Source: Luteitalea pratensis (lineage in GTDB: Bacteria; Acidobacteriota; Vicinamibacteria; Vicinamibacterales; Vicinamibacteraceae). Taken from it: a stretch of DNA of 64,000 nt. Where the stretch lies: the NCBI RefSeq assembly GCF_001618865.1, contig NZ_CP015136.1:1585001-1649000 (forward strand), read 5' to 3'. This document shows, in pieces, positions 1 to 9,556 of the stretch (positions within the stretch are counted from its first letter, which is position 1; the number at the start of each line of letters is the position of its first letter). A program made the translations under genes and the position numbers. The notes beneath the pieces were generated by a model. It was not told the DNA's origin. It did no database searches and worked only from the letters and a program-made list of their open reading frames with translations.

Positions 1-1118
1 TCGCCCCTGGGGTCGGACCAGAAGTCCTTGTCGCCCGTCTGCAGCAAGAGCGGGCGCGGCGCGATCGAGGCGACAAGCATGTGCGCATCGACCGGGAGCG
101 TGTCGATGCGATCGCCGTAGTGCGCATAGTTGGCGGCGAACTGGTAGCCGTAGCGCGCGGTCATGTGCTTGACCGTTTCGCCGTACGTCCTGCGGCTCAG
201 CGCAGCGCCGCTCTCGCCTGAACAGCTCGCGATGACCATGGCGAAGCGTGTGTCCCTGGCGCCCGCCCACAGGACCGTCTTGCCGAGGCGCGAGACGCCC
301 ACGATGGCGACGCGATGGGCGTCGACGGCGGTGTCGGTCTCGAGATAATCCATCGCGCGGCTCAGGCCCCACGCCCATGCCGCGATCGTGCCCCACTCGT
401 CCGCCGCGGGCTGCGTCTGGCCAGGCTTCAGGAAATGCTTACGGATGCCCAGGGGCAGGCCCGCCGCGAAATCGGGCTCGATGTCGCCGTAGTACATCGT
501 CGCCACGCCGATGCCCTGCGCGAGGAACGGCGCGATGTCAAGCCGTCCCTGCGGACGCGGTGTCGCCGGCACGCGGACATTCTTCTCGCGATCCCAGACC
601 GTGCCTGGCCTGATGCCAGGGTCGTCGACGACGGCCGAGTTCGCGCTGAAGCTGATGTTGAGCAACAGGGGCACGGGGCCGCGGGCGTTCGCGGGAAGGT
701 AGATCAGCAGGTCGGCAGTCGGTGCGCCCGGGGCCGACGAAAAGACGATCGTCACCTGCCGGCGGAGGGCGATGCCGTTCAGCGCCGGCGTGCCCTTGTC
801 GAAGATCTCGAAGCGAAGGTCGGCGGGCCGGCCCGGGCTGCGGCCGAACTGCTGGTGCTCGAGGAGTCGCACGATCTCGGGGCGTCGGCTGGTCGTCCAC
901 GTTGTCGCGTCCCGCACGGCCGTGCCGTCTGCGAGCACGAACAGGTCGGGCAGCGTGTACGTGCCGGTCAGCGCCTCGTCGTAGTTGACGGGAATGCCGG
1001 CGACGACGGTCGGAGGCGCAGGCGTCTGGCCGGGGAGGACGGTCGCGGCCGACGCCAGCAACAGCGCGGACCACGCCAGGGTCGACGCGGCCCGCGCACG
1101 ACGATGGCATGGAGGCAC
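1..1118 (-). CDS. CE15 4-O-methyl-glucuronoyl methylesterase-like protein, C-terminus cut by window edge
   Basis: The reading frame runs off the left edge, so about 372 N-terminal residues are visible. After a basic N-terminus there is a hydrophobic signal stretch (ALLLASAATVLPG). The body carries blocks typical of carbohydrate esterase family 15: YYGDIEPDF, WAWGLSRAMDYLETD and the nucleophile elbow GVSRLGK around residue 276, where family members usually have GCSRxGK. Family members cleave the ester bond between lignin alcohols and glucuronic acid on xylan, outside the cytoplasm. The expected catalytic His lies beyond the window. The likely start is the GTG at 1118-1116, two bases after the stop of the upstream carboxylesterase, so the two are probably co-transcribed and coupled. 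An ATG eight bases further in is out of frame. Confidence in the family is high; the substrate is inferred. Confidence 0.85.
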   Translation of the reverse strand, partial: MPPCHRRARAASTLAWSALLLASAATVLPGQTPAPPTVVAGIPVNYDEALTGTYTLPDLFVLADGTAVRDATTWTTSRRPEIVRLLEHQQFGRSPGRPADLRFEIFDKGTPALNGIALRRQVTIVFSSAPGAPTADLLIYLPANARGPVPLLLNISFSANSAVVDDPGIRPGTVWDREKNVRVPATPRPQGRLDIAPFLAQGIGVATMYYGDIEPDFAAGLPLGIRKHFLKPGQTQPAADEWGTIAAWAWGLSRAMDYLETDTAVDAHRVAIVGVSRLGKTVLWAGARDTRFAMVIASCSGESGAALSRRTYGETVKHMTARYGYQFAANYAHYGDRIDTLPVDAHMLVASIAPRPLLLQTGDKDFWSDPRG

Positions 1119-1120
1119 GG

Positions 1121-2827
1121 CTAGGTCGTCGTCGGCAGGGCCTTGCGTGCTTCCCGATCGAAGTCGTTGCGCACCGTGCACACGTCGTCCAGGACGAGCG
1201 TCTCGCCCTTGCCGGAGGTGTACTTCGGCCAGGACGTGAGGCCGGCGCCGTTCGGATCACCCGACTTCATGAACTGGACCAGCGACGCCGACATCTTCTC
1301 GGCGAGGCGCCGCGGCCGTGCGCCGCCGCCGGTGTGCGTGAGCATCACGTCGGTGTTGTTCAACCAGAAGCAGATGTCGACGCAGTGGAAGGCGCCGATT
1401 CGCCCGTCGAAGAGCGGCGGTTGCCACGCGAACCAGCTCACGAACACCGGTGCCGTCTGCTTCGACTTGGCATCGGCGAGCGCCACGACGTTCTGCCGGT
1501 TACTGCTGACGGGCGACCAGATTTCGACCGGCTTCTTGTCGGGAAAGGCCTTCGCGTAAGCGTCCACGACCGCCATCGCGCGATCGCCGAGGCCCGGACC
1601 GAATCCGGCGCGCTCCTTCAGCCGCTCGGCGACCTCTGGCAGCGTCACCCCGAGCAGCGTTGCGTCGGTCCACGCCGGCGACTGCTCGTTGGCGGTGGAG
1701 CAGATGATCATCGGGATGGTCGCGGCCGTCGCGGCTGGGTCCGGCGCGTACGGATGTTGCGGCAGGATCGTGCCGTCCACCGACGGACTGAAGCCGGCCC
1801 GCAGTCCAGGGATCGCCGCACCCGACGCCGCCATCTCCGACGCCAGCTTGCGTTGCGCCCGCGTCGCGACCTCGAGGTACGCCTTCCACGGCAGCTCCTG
1901 CAGTTTGCCCATGTCGCTGGCGCTCAACCCGGCTTCGGCCAGCACGGAGGCCCCGAGCTTCTCGGCATAACCCTTGTCGCCGGCGCGCAGCGACGCGCCA
2001 CTCAGCACGACCGCCTTGTGGAACAGGCCACGTGCCGACGGCATTGCGGTGAGCGTGCACACCTTCGCGCCGCCGCCCGACTGGCCCATGATCGTCACGT
2101 TGCCGGGATCGCCGCCGAAGCTGGCGATGTTGTCGCGCACCCACTCGAGTGCGGCGACGATGTCGAGCATGCCGACGTTGCCCGACGCCGCGTACTTCTC
2201 GCCACCGACGCCGGCGAGATTGCAGTAGCCGAGCGGGCCGAGCCGGTGGTTGATCGAGCAGAAGACGACGTCACCGGAGCGCGCGAGGTTCTCGCCGTTG
2301 TAGCCGTCGTGCTCGATGCCGTTGCCATTGGTGTAACCGCCGCCGTGGATCCAGAACATCACCGGGCGCTTACGGCCGTCCTTCAGCGCCGGCGTGAACA
2401 CGTTGATCCGCAGGCAGTCCTCGCTGACGTCGTCGTAGTTCCAGTGGTCGCGGAACGACCCGAACTTGCTGGCGTAGCGGTTTTCCATGTTCTGCGGCGC
2501 GGTGTTGCCCCACCACAGCGCTTGATACACATCGGTCCAGGGCGCCGCTGGACGCGGTGGCATGAACCGGTTGGCGCCGGAGGTGTCGGCGCCATACGGC
2601 ATGCCGAGGAAGTGATGGATGCCGCGCAACACGTAGCCGCGGACCTTGCCGGTGGTCGTCTCGGTGACGGCGATGTCGTCGCCGATCAGGAGCACGGGCC
2701 CGTCCTGATCCGACTGCCTGCTCCGCGGAGCCTGGGCCGAACCAGCCGATGCGGTTGTCGCGCCGGCCGTGAGTGCGGCAGCACCAGTGCCTACGCGTTC
2801 GATGAACTGTCGACGATTGGTTCGCAT
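1121..2827 (-). CDS. Tat-exported type B carboxylesterase (para-nitrobenzyl esterase family)
   Basis: The start is taken at ATG 2827 because AGGAG lies seven bases upstream and the resulting N-terminus, MRTNRRQFIERVG followed by an Ala-rich stretch, is a Tat signal (RRQF). An upstream in-frame start would add 22 residues ahead of the signal. The mature protein has the carboxylesterase oxyanion loop WIHGGGYTNGNG near residue 159, the nucleophile motif GQSGGG near 247 (the family usually has GESAGG) and a late FHCVDICFWLNN block near 480 carrying the probable catalytic His. The length (568 aa) is normal. It hydrolyses carboxylic esters; the true substrate is unknown. Two bases separate its stop from the GTG of the CE15 esterase gene, which suggests joint action on plant cell wall esters. 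That pairing is inference. Confidence 0.88.
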   Translation of the reverse strand: MRTNRRQFIERVGTGAAALTAGATTASAGSAQAPRSRQSDQDGPVLLIGDDIAVTETTTGKVRGYVLRGIHHFLGMPYGADTSGANRFMPPRPAAPWTDVYQALWWGNTAPQNMENRYASKFGSFRDHWNYDDVSEDCLRINVFTPALKDGRKRPVMFWIHGGGYTNGNGIEHDGYNGENLARSGDVVFCSINHRLGPLGYCNLAGVGGEKYAASGNVGMLDIVAALEWVRDNIASFGGDPGNVTIMGQSGGGAKVCTLTAMPSARGLFHKAVVLSGASLRAGDKGYAEKLGASVLAEAGLSASDMGKLQELPWKAYLEVATRAQRKLASEMAASGAAIPGLRAGFSPSVDGTILPQHPYAPDPAATAATIPMIICSTANEQSPAWTDATLLGVTLPEVAERLKERAGFGPGLGDRAMAVVDAYAKAFPDKKPVEIWSPVSSNRQNVVALADAKSKQTAPVFVSWFAWQPPLFDGRIGAFHCVDICFWLNNTDVMLTHTGGGARPRRLAEKMSASLVQFMKSGDPNGAGLTSWPKYTSGKGETLVLDDVCTVRNDFDREARKALPTTT

Positions 2828-2991
2828 CGTGTCTCCTGGCTCGACTGGGGTGAGTGCGCGCCCATTGATCACAGCCTGCCGGCACGTTGTCAAGCCATCC
2901 AGCCGGACGGTTCAGCCTGGAGTGGTCCTTCTCACCACGGTCAGATTCCGCTGATGCCATTCGTTTGCCAGAAGATGCCGGCGTCCGAGTA

Positions 2992-3052
2992 CGTAGCCGT
3001 CGAGCTTGCTCGACGGGAAGCGCTGCCTGCGGGACAAGTCCCGCCGCCACGT
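2992..3052. repeat. REP-like palindromic doublet
   Basis: Two perfect hairpins stand in tandem: a 9-bp stem with a TT loop at 2997-3016 and a 7-bp stem (GCGGGAC/GTCCCGC) with an AA loop at 3029-3044. They are flanked by cgtag on the left and cacg on the right. The layout matches the longer element at 3938-4054, which also starts with gtag and ends with ctacg. The element touches the start codon of the downstream hydrolase, so it may influence translation or be part of the mRNA leader. Confidence 0.6.
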
Positions 3053-3856
3053 ATGACCATGATCACGACCATGACCACAGGCCACGCATCCATTCACGGC
3101 ATTCGGATGTACTACGAGGTACACGGCCGGCGCGACGGGGTGCCGCTCCTGTTGCTGCACGGCGGCGGCTCGACGATCGATTCGACGTTCGGCCGGGTGC
3201 TGCCGCTGCTCGCCGAGCATCGCCGTGTCATCGCCATCGAGGAACAGGGTCACGGCCGCACCTCCGATCGCGACCAACCGGTCACGTTCGACGCGTCGGC
3301 AGACGATGCGGCGGCGCTGCTGCGACACCTCGACGTTGTCGAGGCCGATGTCTTCGGCTTCAGCAACGGTGGCAGCGTCGCGCTTCAGGTCGCCATTCGT
3401 CACCTGGAGGTCGTACGCCGGCTCGTCTTCGCGTCCTCGCTCACTCGACGAGACGGCGCTCCACCGCAGTTCTGGCAGTTCATGCGGCAGGCAACGTTCG
3501 AGGACATGCCGCAGGCGCTCAAGGACGCGTTCCTGCGCGTCAACCCGGATCCGCAGCAGCTCAGGACCATGCACGACAAGGACGCGGCGCGGATGCGGAG
3601 TTTTGCCGACGTGCCCGACGAGGCGGTGCGGGCCGTACGTGTGCCGACGCTCGTCGTGATGGGCGATCGCGACGTCGCGACACCGGAACACGCGGTGAGC
3701 CTGTTCCGGCTGCTGCCGCAGGCACGGCTGCTGATCCTGCCGAGTGGGCACGGTCACTACCTCGGCGAGACATCGGCCGGCGAGGTCGACGGGACGTACG
3801 CCGAGCTGACCGTGCGCCTGATCGAGCGCTTTCTCGACGCCGACGGGGATGGCTGA
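3053..3856 (+). CDS. alpha/beta-fold hydrolase
   Basis: This 267-residue protein has the classic alpha/beta hydrolase order: LLLLHGGGSTIDS (oxyanion HGGG) near residue 33, FGFSNGGS nucleophile elbow near 104, VMGDRDVATPEHA acid near 205 and GHGHYLGE with the catalytic His near 235. There is no signal peptide, so it should be cytoplasmic. Starts at 3053, 3059 or 3071 are all possible because the N-terminus is Met/Thr rich (MTMITTMTTG); no clear Shine-Dalgarno decides it. REP-like palindromes lie directly upstream and about 80 bases downstream, so it looks like a single-gene unit. The substrate cannot be read from the sequence. Confidence 0.85.
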   Translation: MTMITTMTTGHASIHGIRMYYEVHGRRDGVPLLLLHGGGSTIDSTFGRVLPLLAEHRRVIAIEEQGHGRTSDRDQPVTFDASADDAAALLRHLDVVEADVFGFSNGGSVALQVAIRHLEVVRRLVFASSLTRRDGAPPQFWQFMRQATFEDMPQALKDAFLRVNPDPQQLRTMHDKDAARMRSFADVPDEAVRAVRVPTLVVMGDRDVATPEHAVSLFRLLPQARLLILPSGHGHYLGETSAGEVDGTYAELTVRLIERFLDADGDG

Positions 3857-3937
3857 ACCTCGCGGGCATCCGTCCGTGCGCCCGCGAGCGTAACGCTGAA
3901 TGCGGAAATGCGGAAATGTGGAGGACACTCGCCAAGA

Positions 3938-4054
3938 GTAGGCGCCGGACTTGTCCGGCGCGCTGCCCGCGGGACGACTTGTCCGCCGTAGCTTGGGCGA
4001 AGGCGGAAGTCCCGCGGGGCCGCAGGAGACTGCCGGACAAAGTCCGGCAGCTAC
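3938..4054. repeat. complex REP-like palindrome cluster
   Basis: The stretch holds a 9-bp hairpin GCGCCGGAC-TT-GTCCGGCGC (3942-3961), a longer interrupted palindrome whose arms are near 3967-3976 and 4010-4018 and which encloses gtagcttgggcgaaggcgga, and a 9-bp hairpin with an AAA loop (4030-4050). It starts with gtag and ends with ctacg like the element upstream of the hydrolase. It sits between convergent genes and may also terminate transcription. Its nature as a dispersed chromosomal repeat is inferred from the two related copies seen here. Confidence 0.6.
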
Positions 4055-4070
4055 GTGTGGACTGTGCGCG

Positions 4071-5078
4071 CTACCGGCTCACTCGCACGATGTCGTCGTC
4101 TCGCTGCGGCGGGGTACTCCCGTCGAACCGGAACCGTGCGTTGATCGCATAGATCGATTCTCCGAAGAACGCGGCCGTCGACGGGACGTCGAAGTTCGGA
4201 GACGTGACGTACCGCTCGATGGTGCCCGTCAGCCGATCGTCCGAGAGCTCGATCACGGCGATGCGGTTCGGGAAATTCTCGACCGAGTAGAGCGTCGAGC
4301 CGTGCAGCAGCAGTCCGTCCGTGAATGGGCTGCTGAACGGCGCATCGAGCAGCGCGATCTTCACCGATTCGCCCGTCACCGGATTGACGCGGAACAACTC
4401 GCTCGTGACGGTGTTGCCGATGATCAGCCAGCGGCCGTCGTCGCTGGCGACGATGCCGTTCATGTTCGGCAGGCCGCAGGGGTAGCCGGGCGGCGCGGGC
4501 ACGAACACGAAGGTGAAGTCGCCCGTCACCGGGATGGCTTCCACCGCCGACGGGGCAGGCAGGCGACCGCCAGGCCCCAGCGGCAGCTTGTACAGAGTGG
4601 CGCTGCACGAGTCGGTGAAATACGCCGCGTCGCGAGTGATCTCGACGTCATTGGCGAGAACAGGATTTGGCCCGGTAGTCGCGAACGGATACGACTCGAG
4701 GAGTGCGCCGGTCTCTGCGTCGTACACGCGGGCGCCGAACGTGCTCGCCGCGACGAATAGCGCATTGGTCCGTTTGTCGATCTCGAGCCCGACGGCCTGC
4801 GCGCCTGGAGCGGGTGATGCTGCGAGCTCCTCGACGGTACCGCTCCGATAGTCGCCCCGCAGCAGGCGGCCGGTGTTCAGGTCACCCGCATAGAAGCTGC
4901 TGCCGCGCCCCGTGGCGATGCCTTCCGGTGCGAAGCCCGCGGGCAGGGCGATGAGTGGTGGGAAAGCAGGACCGCTTGCGGCCAGTGGCAGCGTAGCGAC
5001 CAACAGCAGCGACCCGAACAGCGCACGCGCAGCCGCGGACCATACTCCTGACTTCCGGAAGCCGGAGCCGTTGGACAT
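4071..5078 (-). CDS. secreted SMP-30/gluconolactonase-like beta-propeller protein
   Basis: The ATG at 5078 is chosen because GGAGG lies about seven bases upstream and it gives a normal signal peptide (LFGSLLLVATLPLAASG). An in-frame start 30 codons upstream lacks this support. The 335-residue product shows repeating propeller-like strands: PEGIATGRGSSFYAGDL, AVGLEIDKRTNALFVA, ANDVEITRDAAYFTDS, NGIVASDDGRWLIIGNT and DGLLLHGSTLYSVENF. This spacing is typical of six-bladed SMP-30/NHL-type sugar-lactonase-like proteins, which often bind a metal in the central channel. The enzymatic activity is unknown. It stands alone between a REP-like cluster and the 3' end of an acyl-CoA ligase gene. Confidence 0.75.
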   Translation of the reverse strand: MSNGSGFRKSGVWSAAARALFGSLLLVATLPLAASGPAFPPLIALPAGFAPEGIATGRGSSFYAGDLNTGRLLRGDYRSGTVEELAASPAPGAQAVGLEIDKRTNALFVAASTFGARVYDAETGALLESYPFATTGPNPVLANDVEITRDAAYFTDSCSATLYKLPLGPGGRLPAPSAVEAIPVTGDFTFVFVPAPPGYPCGLPNMNGIVASDDGRWLIIGNTVTSELFRVNPVTGESVKIALLDAPFSSPFTDGLLLHGSTLYSVENFPNRIAVIELSDDRLTGTIERYVTSPNFDVPSTAAFFGESIYAINARFRFDGSTPPQRDDDIVRVSR

Positions 5079-5333
5079 CGCGCCCTCCTTCGTGACAGGC
5101 CTGACCTGCCAACACACAGGGGACTTCCGTGAAGCGGGAACAGCGTCATCGTGCCCCCCGTTGAACACGCTGTCAATGCTCGGGCTTTCAGGAGACCGCC
5201 GCGGCCGCGGCGTATTGGACGGAGCCTCCCGGCTGGACCGCGACGGCGATAGCCATGTTGCCTGGTTGTCGCAGACACCGTGAGGTCTTGTCCGGGCCTC
5301 GTCTGCACGTCCATGGCGGCGCCGCCTTTGCGA

Positions 5334-7091
5334 TCAGTCAGCCTGGCGAGCAGCGCCGCCCACGTCCGGATTCCCCGGATTCCCCGGATTCTCCTCGGAT
5401 TCGTCGCGGAGCGCCGCCGCGTGCGCCTCGCGCAGCTTGTACTTCTGGACCTTGCCCGATGCGGTCATCGGGAATTCCGACACGAACCTGACGTGGACCG
5501 GTACCTTGAAGCGCGCCAGGCGCTGGCGGCACCAGCGGATCAGCGCGTCTGCCTCGACGTCCACCTCGGGCTCGCCGGCCGCCGCGCCGGCGGGCACCGG
5601 TCTCGGCCGCACCGCGGCTGCCACCACCTCGCCGAAGAAGTCGTCCGCCATGCCGTAGACGTACGCGTCGGCCACGGCGGGATGCTCTCGAAGGCAGTCC
5701 TCGATTTCCCTGGGGGAGATGTTCTCGCCGCCGCGGATGAGGATGTCCTTGATGCGGCCCGTGATTCGGACGACCCCGGCGGCGTCGATGCTCGCCTCGT
5801 CGCCCGAACGGAGCCACCCGTCGGCATCGACGGCGGCACGCGTCGCGTCTGGGTCGTTGAAGTAGCCCTTCATCACGTTGTAGCCGCGCACGCACAGTTC
5901 TCCCGGTTCGCCCGTCGCGCGAACGGCGCCGCTGGCCGGATCCACGATCCGGACTTCCTGTTCGGGCAGGACGAGGCCGACGGTCTCTGAGCGATCGGCC
6001 ACCGACGCGTCGCGTGGTGTCATCGTGATCGCGGGTGACGCCTCGGTCAGTCCGTAGACGATGGTGATCTCCGGCAGGTGCATCTCCTGCATCACGCGTC
6101 GCATCAACGGCTGGGGACAGAGGGAGCCGGCCATGATGCCGGTCCTGAGCGACGTGAGGTCGAAGCGTCCGAAGTCCAGGTGCTCCAGTTCCGCGAGGAA
6201 CATCGTCGGCACGCCATAGAGTGCGGTGCACCGCTCACGCGCGATCGTGGCGAGCACCCGTGCCGGCTCGAACCACTCGAGCGGACAGATCGAGGCGCCA
6301 TGCGTGTAGGAGCCGAGCACGCCGATGACGCAGCCGAAGCAATGGAACAACGGGACGCAGAGGCACAGGCGATCCTCCGGCGTGTAGCCGAGCATGCGGC
6401 CGAGCACCTCGCCGTTGTTGACGATGTTACGGCTGGACAGCATCACGCCCTTGGGGAACCCCGTCGTGCCCGACGTGTACTGCATGTTGATCACGTCATC
6501 GACGCCGACGGCCGCACCGCGCGCGTCAACGACGGCATCGTCCACGCGCAGCGCGTCAGCGCGGAGCGCCTCGAACGGCGTGTATGCCGGCGGCGTCACC
6601 TCACCCGGACGGCCGATGAAGATCCGGCGCTCGAGGTCCGGCATGCCGACGCGTGTCGCACCGATCTCTTCGAGCGCCCCGAGGTAGTCGAGCCCCCGGA
6701 AGCCGCTGATCGTGACAATGGTGGCCGCCTTGCTCTGCCGCAGAAGGTAGTCGATGTCCCTGGCGTTCAGCGAGGTGTTGGCGGTCACGAGGACAGCGCC
6801 GATCTTCGCCAGCGCGAACTGCAGCACGACCCACTCGGGCACGTTGGTGGCCCAGACGACGACGCGTTCACCAGGCTCGACGCCGTGGGCGAGGAGACCC
6901 CGAGCGACGAGGCGCGCCTCCGCCTCGAGCTCGGCGAAGGTGTATCGCGGCCCGTTGTCGTACAGGAGCGCCGGCCGCGCAGGGAGCGCGGCGGCCAGCA
7001 GCGACAGCAGATTCCCGACCGTCACGTCACGGAACGGGGGGCGTGGAAGGCCGTACGCGGTGCGCGTAGGCGTCGTATGAGGGTCGGGCAT
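5334..7091 (-). CDS. AMP-dependent acyl-CoA synthetase (fatty-acid-CoA ligase type)
   Basis: The enzyme activates a carboxylic acid with ATP to an acyl-adenylate and then forms the CoA thioester. Visible motifs are the P-loop-like [12 protein letters not shown] near residue 205, YGLTEASP near 348, the hinge [20 protein letters not shown] near 449 and the C-terminal catalytic Lys region [10 protein letters not shown] near 550. Length (585 aa) is normal. The ATG at 7091 is preferred over a GTG three codons upstream because AGGTGA sits five bases before it. The ATG begins one base after the stop of the DUF1593 gene, so they share a transcript. The tail holds an [10 protein letters not shown] mini-repeat encoded by a tandem of ccccggatt. 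The substrate is not deducible. Confidence 0.9.
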   Translation of the reverse strand: MPDPHTTPTRTAYGLPRPPFRDVTVGNLLSLLAAALPARPALLYDNGPRYTFAELEAEARLVARGLLAHGVEPGERVVVWATNVPEWVVLQFALAKIGAVLVTANTSLNARDIDYLLRQSKAATIVTISGFRGLDYLGALEEIGATRVGMPDLERRIFIGRPGEVTPPAYTPFEALRADALRVDDAVVDARGAAVGVDDVINMQYTSGTTGFPKGVMLSSRNIVNNGEVLGRMLGYTPEDRLCLCVPLFHCFGCVIGVLGSYTHGASICPLEWFEPARVLATIARERCTALYGVPTMFLAELEHLDFGRFDLTSLRTGIMAGSLCPQPLMRRVMQEMHLPEITIVYGLTEASPAITMTPRDASVADRSETVGLVLPEQEVRIVDPASGAVRATGEPGELCVRGYNVMKGYFNDPDATRAAVDADGWLRSGDEASIDAAGVVRITGRIKDILIRGGENISPREIEDCLREHPAVADAYVYGMADDFFGEVVAAAVRPRPVPAGAAAGEPEVDVEADALIRWCRQRLARFKVPVHVRFVSEFPMTASGKVQKYKLREAHAAALRDESEENPGNPGNPDVGGAARQAD

Positions 7092-7092
7092 A

Positions 7093-8550
7093 TTACTCAC
7101 CTGACGGCGTGACCGTGACGATCACGCGCCGATACCGTGTCAGCCGAGGCGTTCCATCGTCGGTCACCGCGAGAATGATGTGCATCGTCCCGGTGCCGGG
7201 CGGCATGACGCGTTCCGTGGGGACAGTGAACGAGGCCCTTGCCCGATCGAAGTCCTGAATCATGACCGGCTGGCCCGTGCGGCCGCTGGATGTCGTGAAG
7301 GTGCCTGCTTCGCCGTAGTAGAACCACTCGTACGACAGCGCGTCGCCGTCGGGGTCGGTCGAGCCTTCCGCATTCAGCTCCACACGCTCGCCAGGCCGTG
7401 CGGAGAACGCGTCCGCGTGCGACAGCTTCGGCACCGGCGGATGGTTGGCCTTCCCGTACGGCTCGATCGTCCAGTCCATGCGCGCGGCGAAGTCGTTCTG
7501 GTACGCGGCGCGCCAGCGCCAGATCGTCGCGTGGTTGCTCGTATGCCAGCGGCCGTCGGCACCGCGGACCTCATCGACGGCATCGGTCCAGAAGGGGCGC
7601 GTCTCCGGCTCCTGGAACCACCTCTGTGTCCGCGGCATGTACCTCTCGTAGCGGCCGCCCCACCCGCCCCAGTCCGGATGGTCCGGAACATTGAGGCCGT
7701 TGCCCACGAGACCGAGAAAGCTCGGCGTGTCGCCTTCCATCAGGAACTCGACCTGCGGGTACTGCGCGCCGAGTGGTCCCTTGCTGCGAATGTGCCGCCC
7801 GAGCCAGGGATTGTCGACGATGTCGAAGTCGGCGCCCGTGAAGCGTGCGTGGAAGTTGTCGCCGCTGATCCCGCTCCACGTCGCGAAATGGTAGGCGCCG
7901 CCCGCGTGGAGGCCAGGGCTCGCGATGTAGAAGAGGTCGGGGAACGTCTTCCGGATCCATGGTCCGCTGTCGTCCTGGTCGGAGATCGTGTAAACGCGGA
8001 GTTTCGAAACGAACCGGGCCAGATCGACCGGCGACCGCGTCGTTCGGACCTTCCACAGCGCCTGCGCAAGCACGTTCGGCCCGCCCCATACCGGGACCCA
8101 CAGCGGCCGGCTGTCTTCGCGATCGACCGCTGCAATCAGCGCCTCCGAGCCTGGCGAGTCCTTGCCGGCGCCGACGGCCGCCATGCCAAACGCGGGCAAC
8201 CCCTCACTGATGACCGACAGAAGACGCTCGGCTGTGGGGAAGCCCGGTTCGTGCGTCTCCAGGTTGTCGCGCACCTTCCCGTAGGCCTGCACGATCGCCT
8301 GAATGCGCAAGGCCGCGGTCTTGTCGCGCTGGTGGATCGACGTGGTCGCGACGAGGCCCTCGACCTCGAAGTGGTTCGCATACGTCAGGAACCGCACCAT
8401 CGACTGCGCATCGTCCGGCTCGTTCCCGATGTCGGTGAGAACGAACACGCGCGGCCTGGCCTCGACCGTCTGCGAGATCTGCGCCTGTGGTTCACCGACG
8501 ATGCCAGCGACGACGACGGCGATGAGGGCGCCAGCGTGGTGTCGTTTCAT
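7093..8550 (-). CDS. DUF1593 nucleoside-hydrolase-like secreted protein
   Basis: The start at 8550 gives a short cationic N-terminus and hydrophobic signal segment ([17 protein letters not shown]). The N-terminal domain begins with [20 protein letters not shown], the Asp-rich calcium-binding signature of the inosine-uridine nucleoside hydrolase fold as it occurs in DUF1593. A further Asp-rich patch is [14 protein letters not shown], and the C-terminal part ([20 protein letters not shown]) looks like an Ig/PKD-type beta domain. DUF1593 proteins are often found near polysaccharide-degradation genes and are thought to act on sugars or glycosides; the activity is not proven. The gene precedes the acyl-CoA ligase gene by one base. 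Confidence 0.85.
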   Translation of the reverse strand: MKRHHAGALIAVVVAGIVGEPQAQISQTVEARPRVFVLTDIGNEPDDAQSMVRFLTYANHFEVEGLVATTSIHQRDKTAALRIQAIVQAYGKVRDNLETHEPGFPTAERLLSVISEGLPAFGMAAVGAGKDSPGSEALIAAVDREDSRPLWVPVWGGPNVLAQALWKVRTTRSPVDLARFVSKLRVYTISDQDDSGPWIRKTFPDLFYIASPGLHAGGAYHFATWSGISGDNFHARFTGADFDIVDNPWLGRHIRSKGPLGAQYPQVEFLMEGDTPSFLGLVGNGLNVPDHPDWGGWGGRYERYMPRTQRWFQEPETRPFWTDAVDEVRGADGRWHTSNHATIWRWRAAYQNDFAARMDWTIEPYGKANHPPVPKLSHADAFSARPGERVELNAEGSTDPDGDALSYEWFYYGEAGTFTTSSGRTGQPVMIQDFDRARASFTVPTERVMPPGTGTMHIILAVTDDGTPRLTRYRRVIVTVTPSGE

Positions 8551-8595
8551 GATTCGTGGCCTGCCTCGCCGGCCGCAGGGTATCTCGTCCTCCAA

Positions 8596-9450
8596 TCACG
8601 ACGCGAGCAGTCGCCTCAAGACCGTGTCGGCCGGTGTCAGCGTCACGCCGAATGTGCGTGCGTCTTCGCTGGCATCGATGATCACGTCCTGCTGCTCGAG
8701 GCTGGCTGCCAGGCCGCCGATCGCGGCATCGTGCGGCGGAGGCAGGCTCGGGACCGGCTGTCCCGGCTCGATGCTTCGCACAGGCACCGGACGTCCCAGG
8801 ATGGTGGCGGTCTTCTCGACGATGTCGCTCCACGAGATCGCGTCCGGCCCGCCGAGGAGGAGGCGACGATTCATGGCGGCGCCATGATTGACGGCACGGA
8901 CCGCGAACTCCGCCACGTCGTCGACGGCGATGAACGAATGCCGCGCCCGGCCGCCGCGCACGAGCGATACCGGCATCCCTGCAGCGAGCGCGCTGCCGAC
9001 GAGCAACCCGAACCAGACATCGAGAAAGATGTGCGGCGCGATGATCGTCCATGCCAGCCCACTTTCGCGAAGGTGATGCTCGGTCCTGGCCTTCGCGGCA
9101 AAGAGCGGGACGGGACTGCCCACATCGACGAACGCGACAGAGACGAATACGAACTGCCGAACGCCGGCTCGGCTCGCGACGTCGATCAGCGCGCGGTTGC
9201 CATCCAGATCGACGGAGTCGACGTTGTCTGCGCCGCCGCGCTGGGCCGAGTTCGCGGTGGTGATCACGGTGGTCACACCCCGGCAGGCGGCTGCCAGCGA
9301 GGCGGGGTCCTTCAGGTCACCCACGACGCTCTCGGCGCCTTCGAGCGTCGTGGGCTGCCGCACCAGGACGCGCACGGGCTCGCCGCGCGCGAGCTGCTTG
9401 CGCGCGATCATGCCACCGAGCATTCCACTGGAACCGACGACGAGGTTCAT
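8596..9450 (-). CDS. NmrA-like NAD(P)-binding atypical SDR
   Basis: Translation from the ATG at 9450, preceded by a GGGGGAG box, places the dinucleotide-binding motif GSSGMLGGMIA near the N-terminus (residues 7-17), as in atypical short-chain dehydrogenases of the NmrA type. RVLVRQPTTLEGAESVVGDL is the characteristic second strand and acidic turn. The catalytic YxxxK of classical SDRs is not evident, which is usual for NmrA-like regulators and reductases. Length (284 aa) fits. It is expected to be cytoplasmic. It lies 45 bases upstream of the DUF1593 gene on the same strand and could belong to that operon. Confidence 0.82.
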   Translation of the reverse strand: MNLVVGSSGMLGGMIARKQLARGEPVRVLVRQPTTLEGAESVVGDLKDPASLAAACRGVTTVITTANSAQRGGADNVDSVDLDGNRALIDVASRAGVRQFVFVSVAFVDVGSPVPLFAAKARTEHHLRESGLAWTIIAPHIFLDVWFGLLVGSALAAGMPVSLVRGGRARHSFIAVDDVAEFAVRAVNHGAAMNRRLLLGGPDAISWSDIVEKTATILGRPVPVRSIEPGQPVPSLPPPHDAAIGGLAASLEQQDVIIDASEDARTFGVTLTPADTVLRRLLAS

Positions 9451-9556
9451 GCCCGCTCCCCCCCGGATGGGCGAAGTGTAGCGGTGCTGCCATCGGCTGC
9501 CTAGTGGTTGTTCGATTGGTGCCAATCGACGTCATCACGATGGCCTCGTCCGGCGT

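Noticed and set aside
1109-2900. Very long plus-strand open frame continuing into the alpha/beta hydrolase frame
   Set aside because: It lies antisense to the carboxylesterase gene, is rich in Arg/His/Gly with no domain pattern, and only its last 267 codons (from 3053) are a real gene.
7180-9504. 774-codon plus-strand open frame
   Set aside because: It is antisense to the DUF1593 and NmrA-like genes, both of which have clear motifs. The composition is typical of a GC-rich shadow frame.
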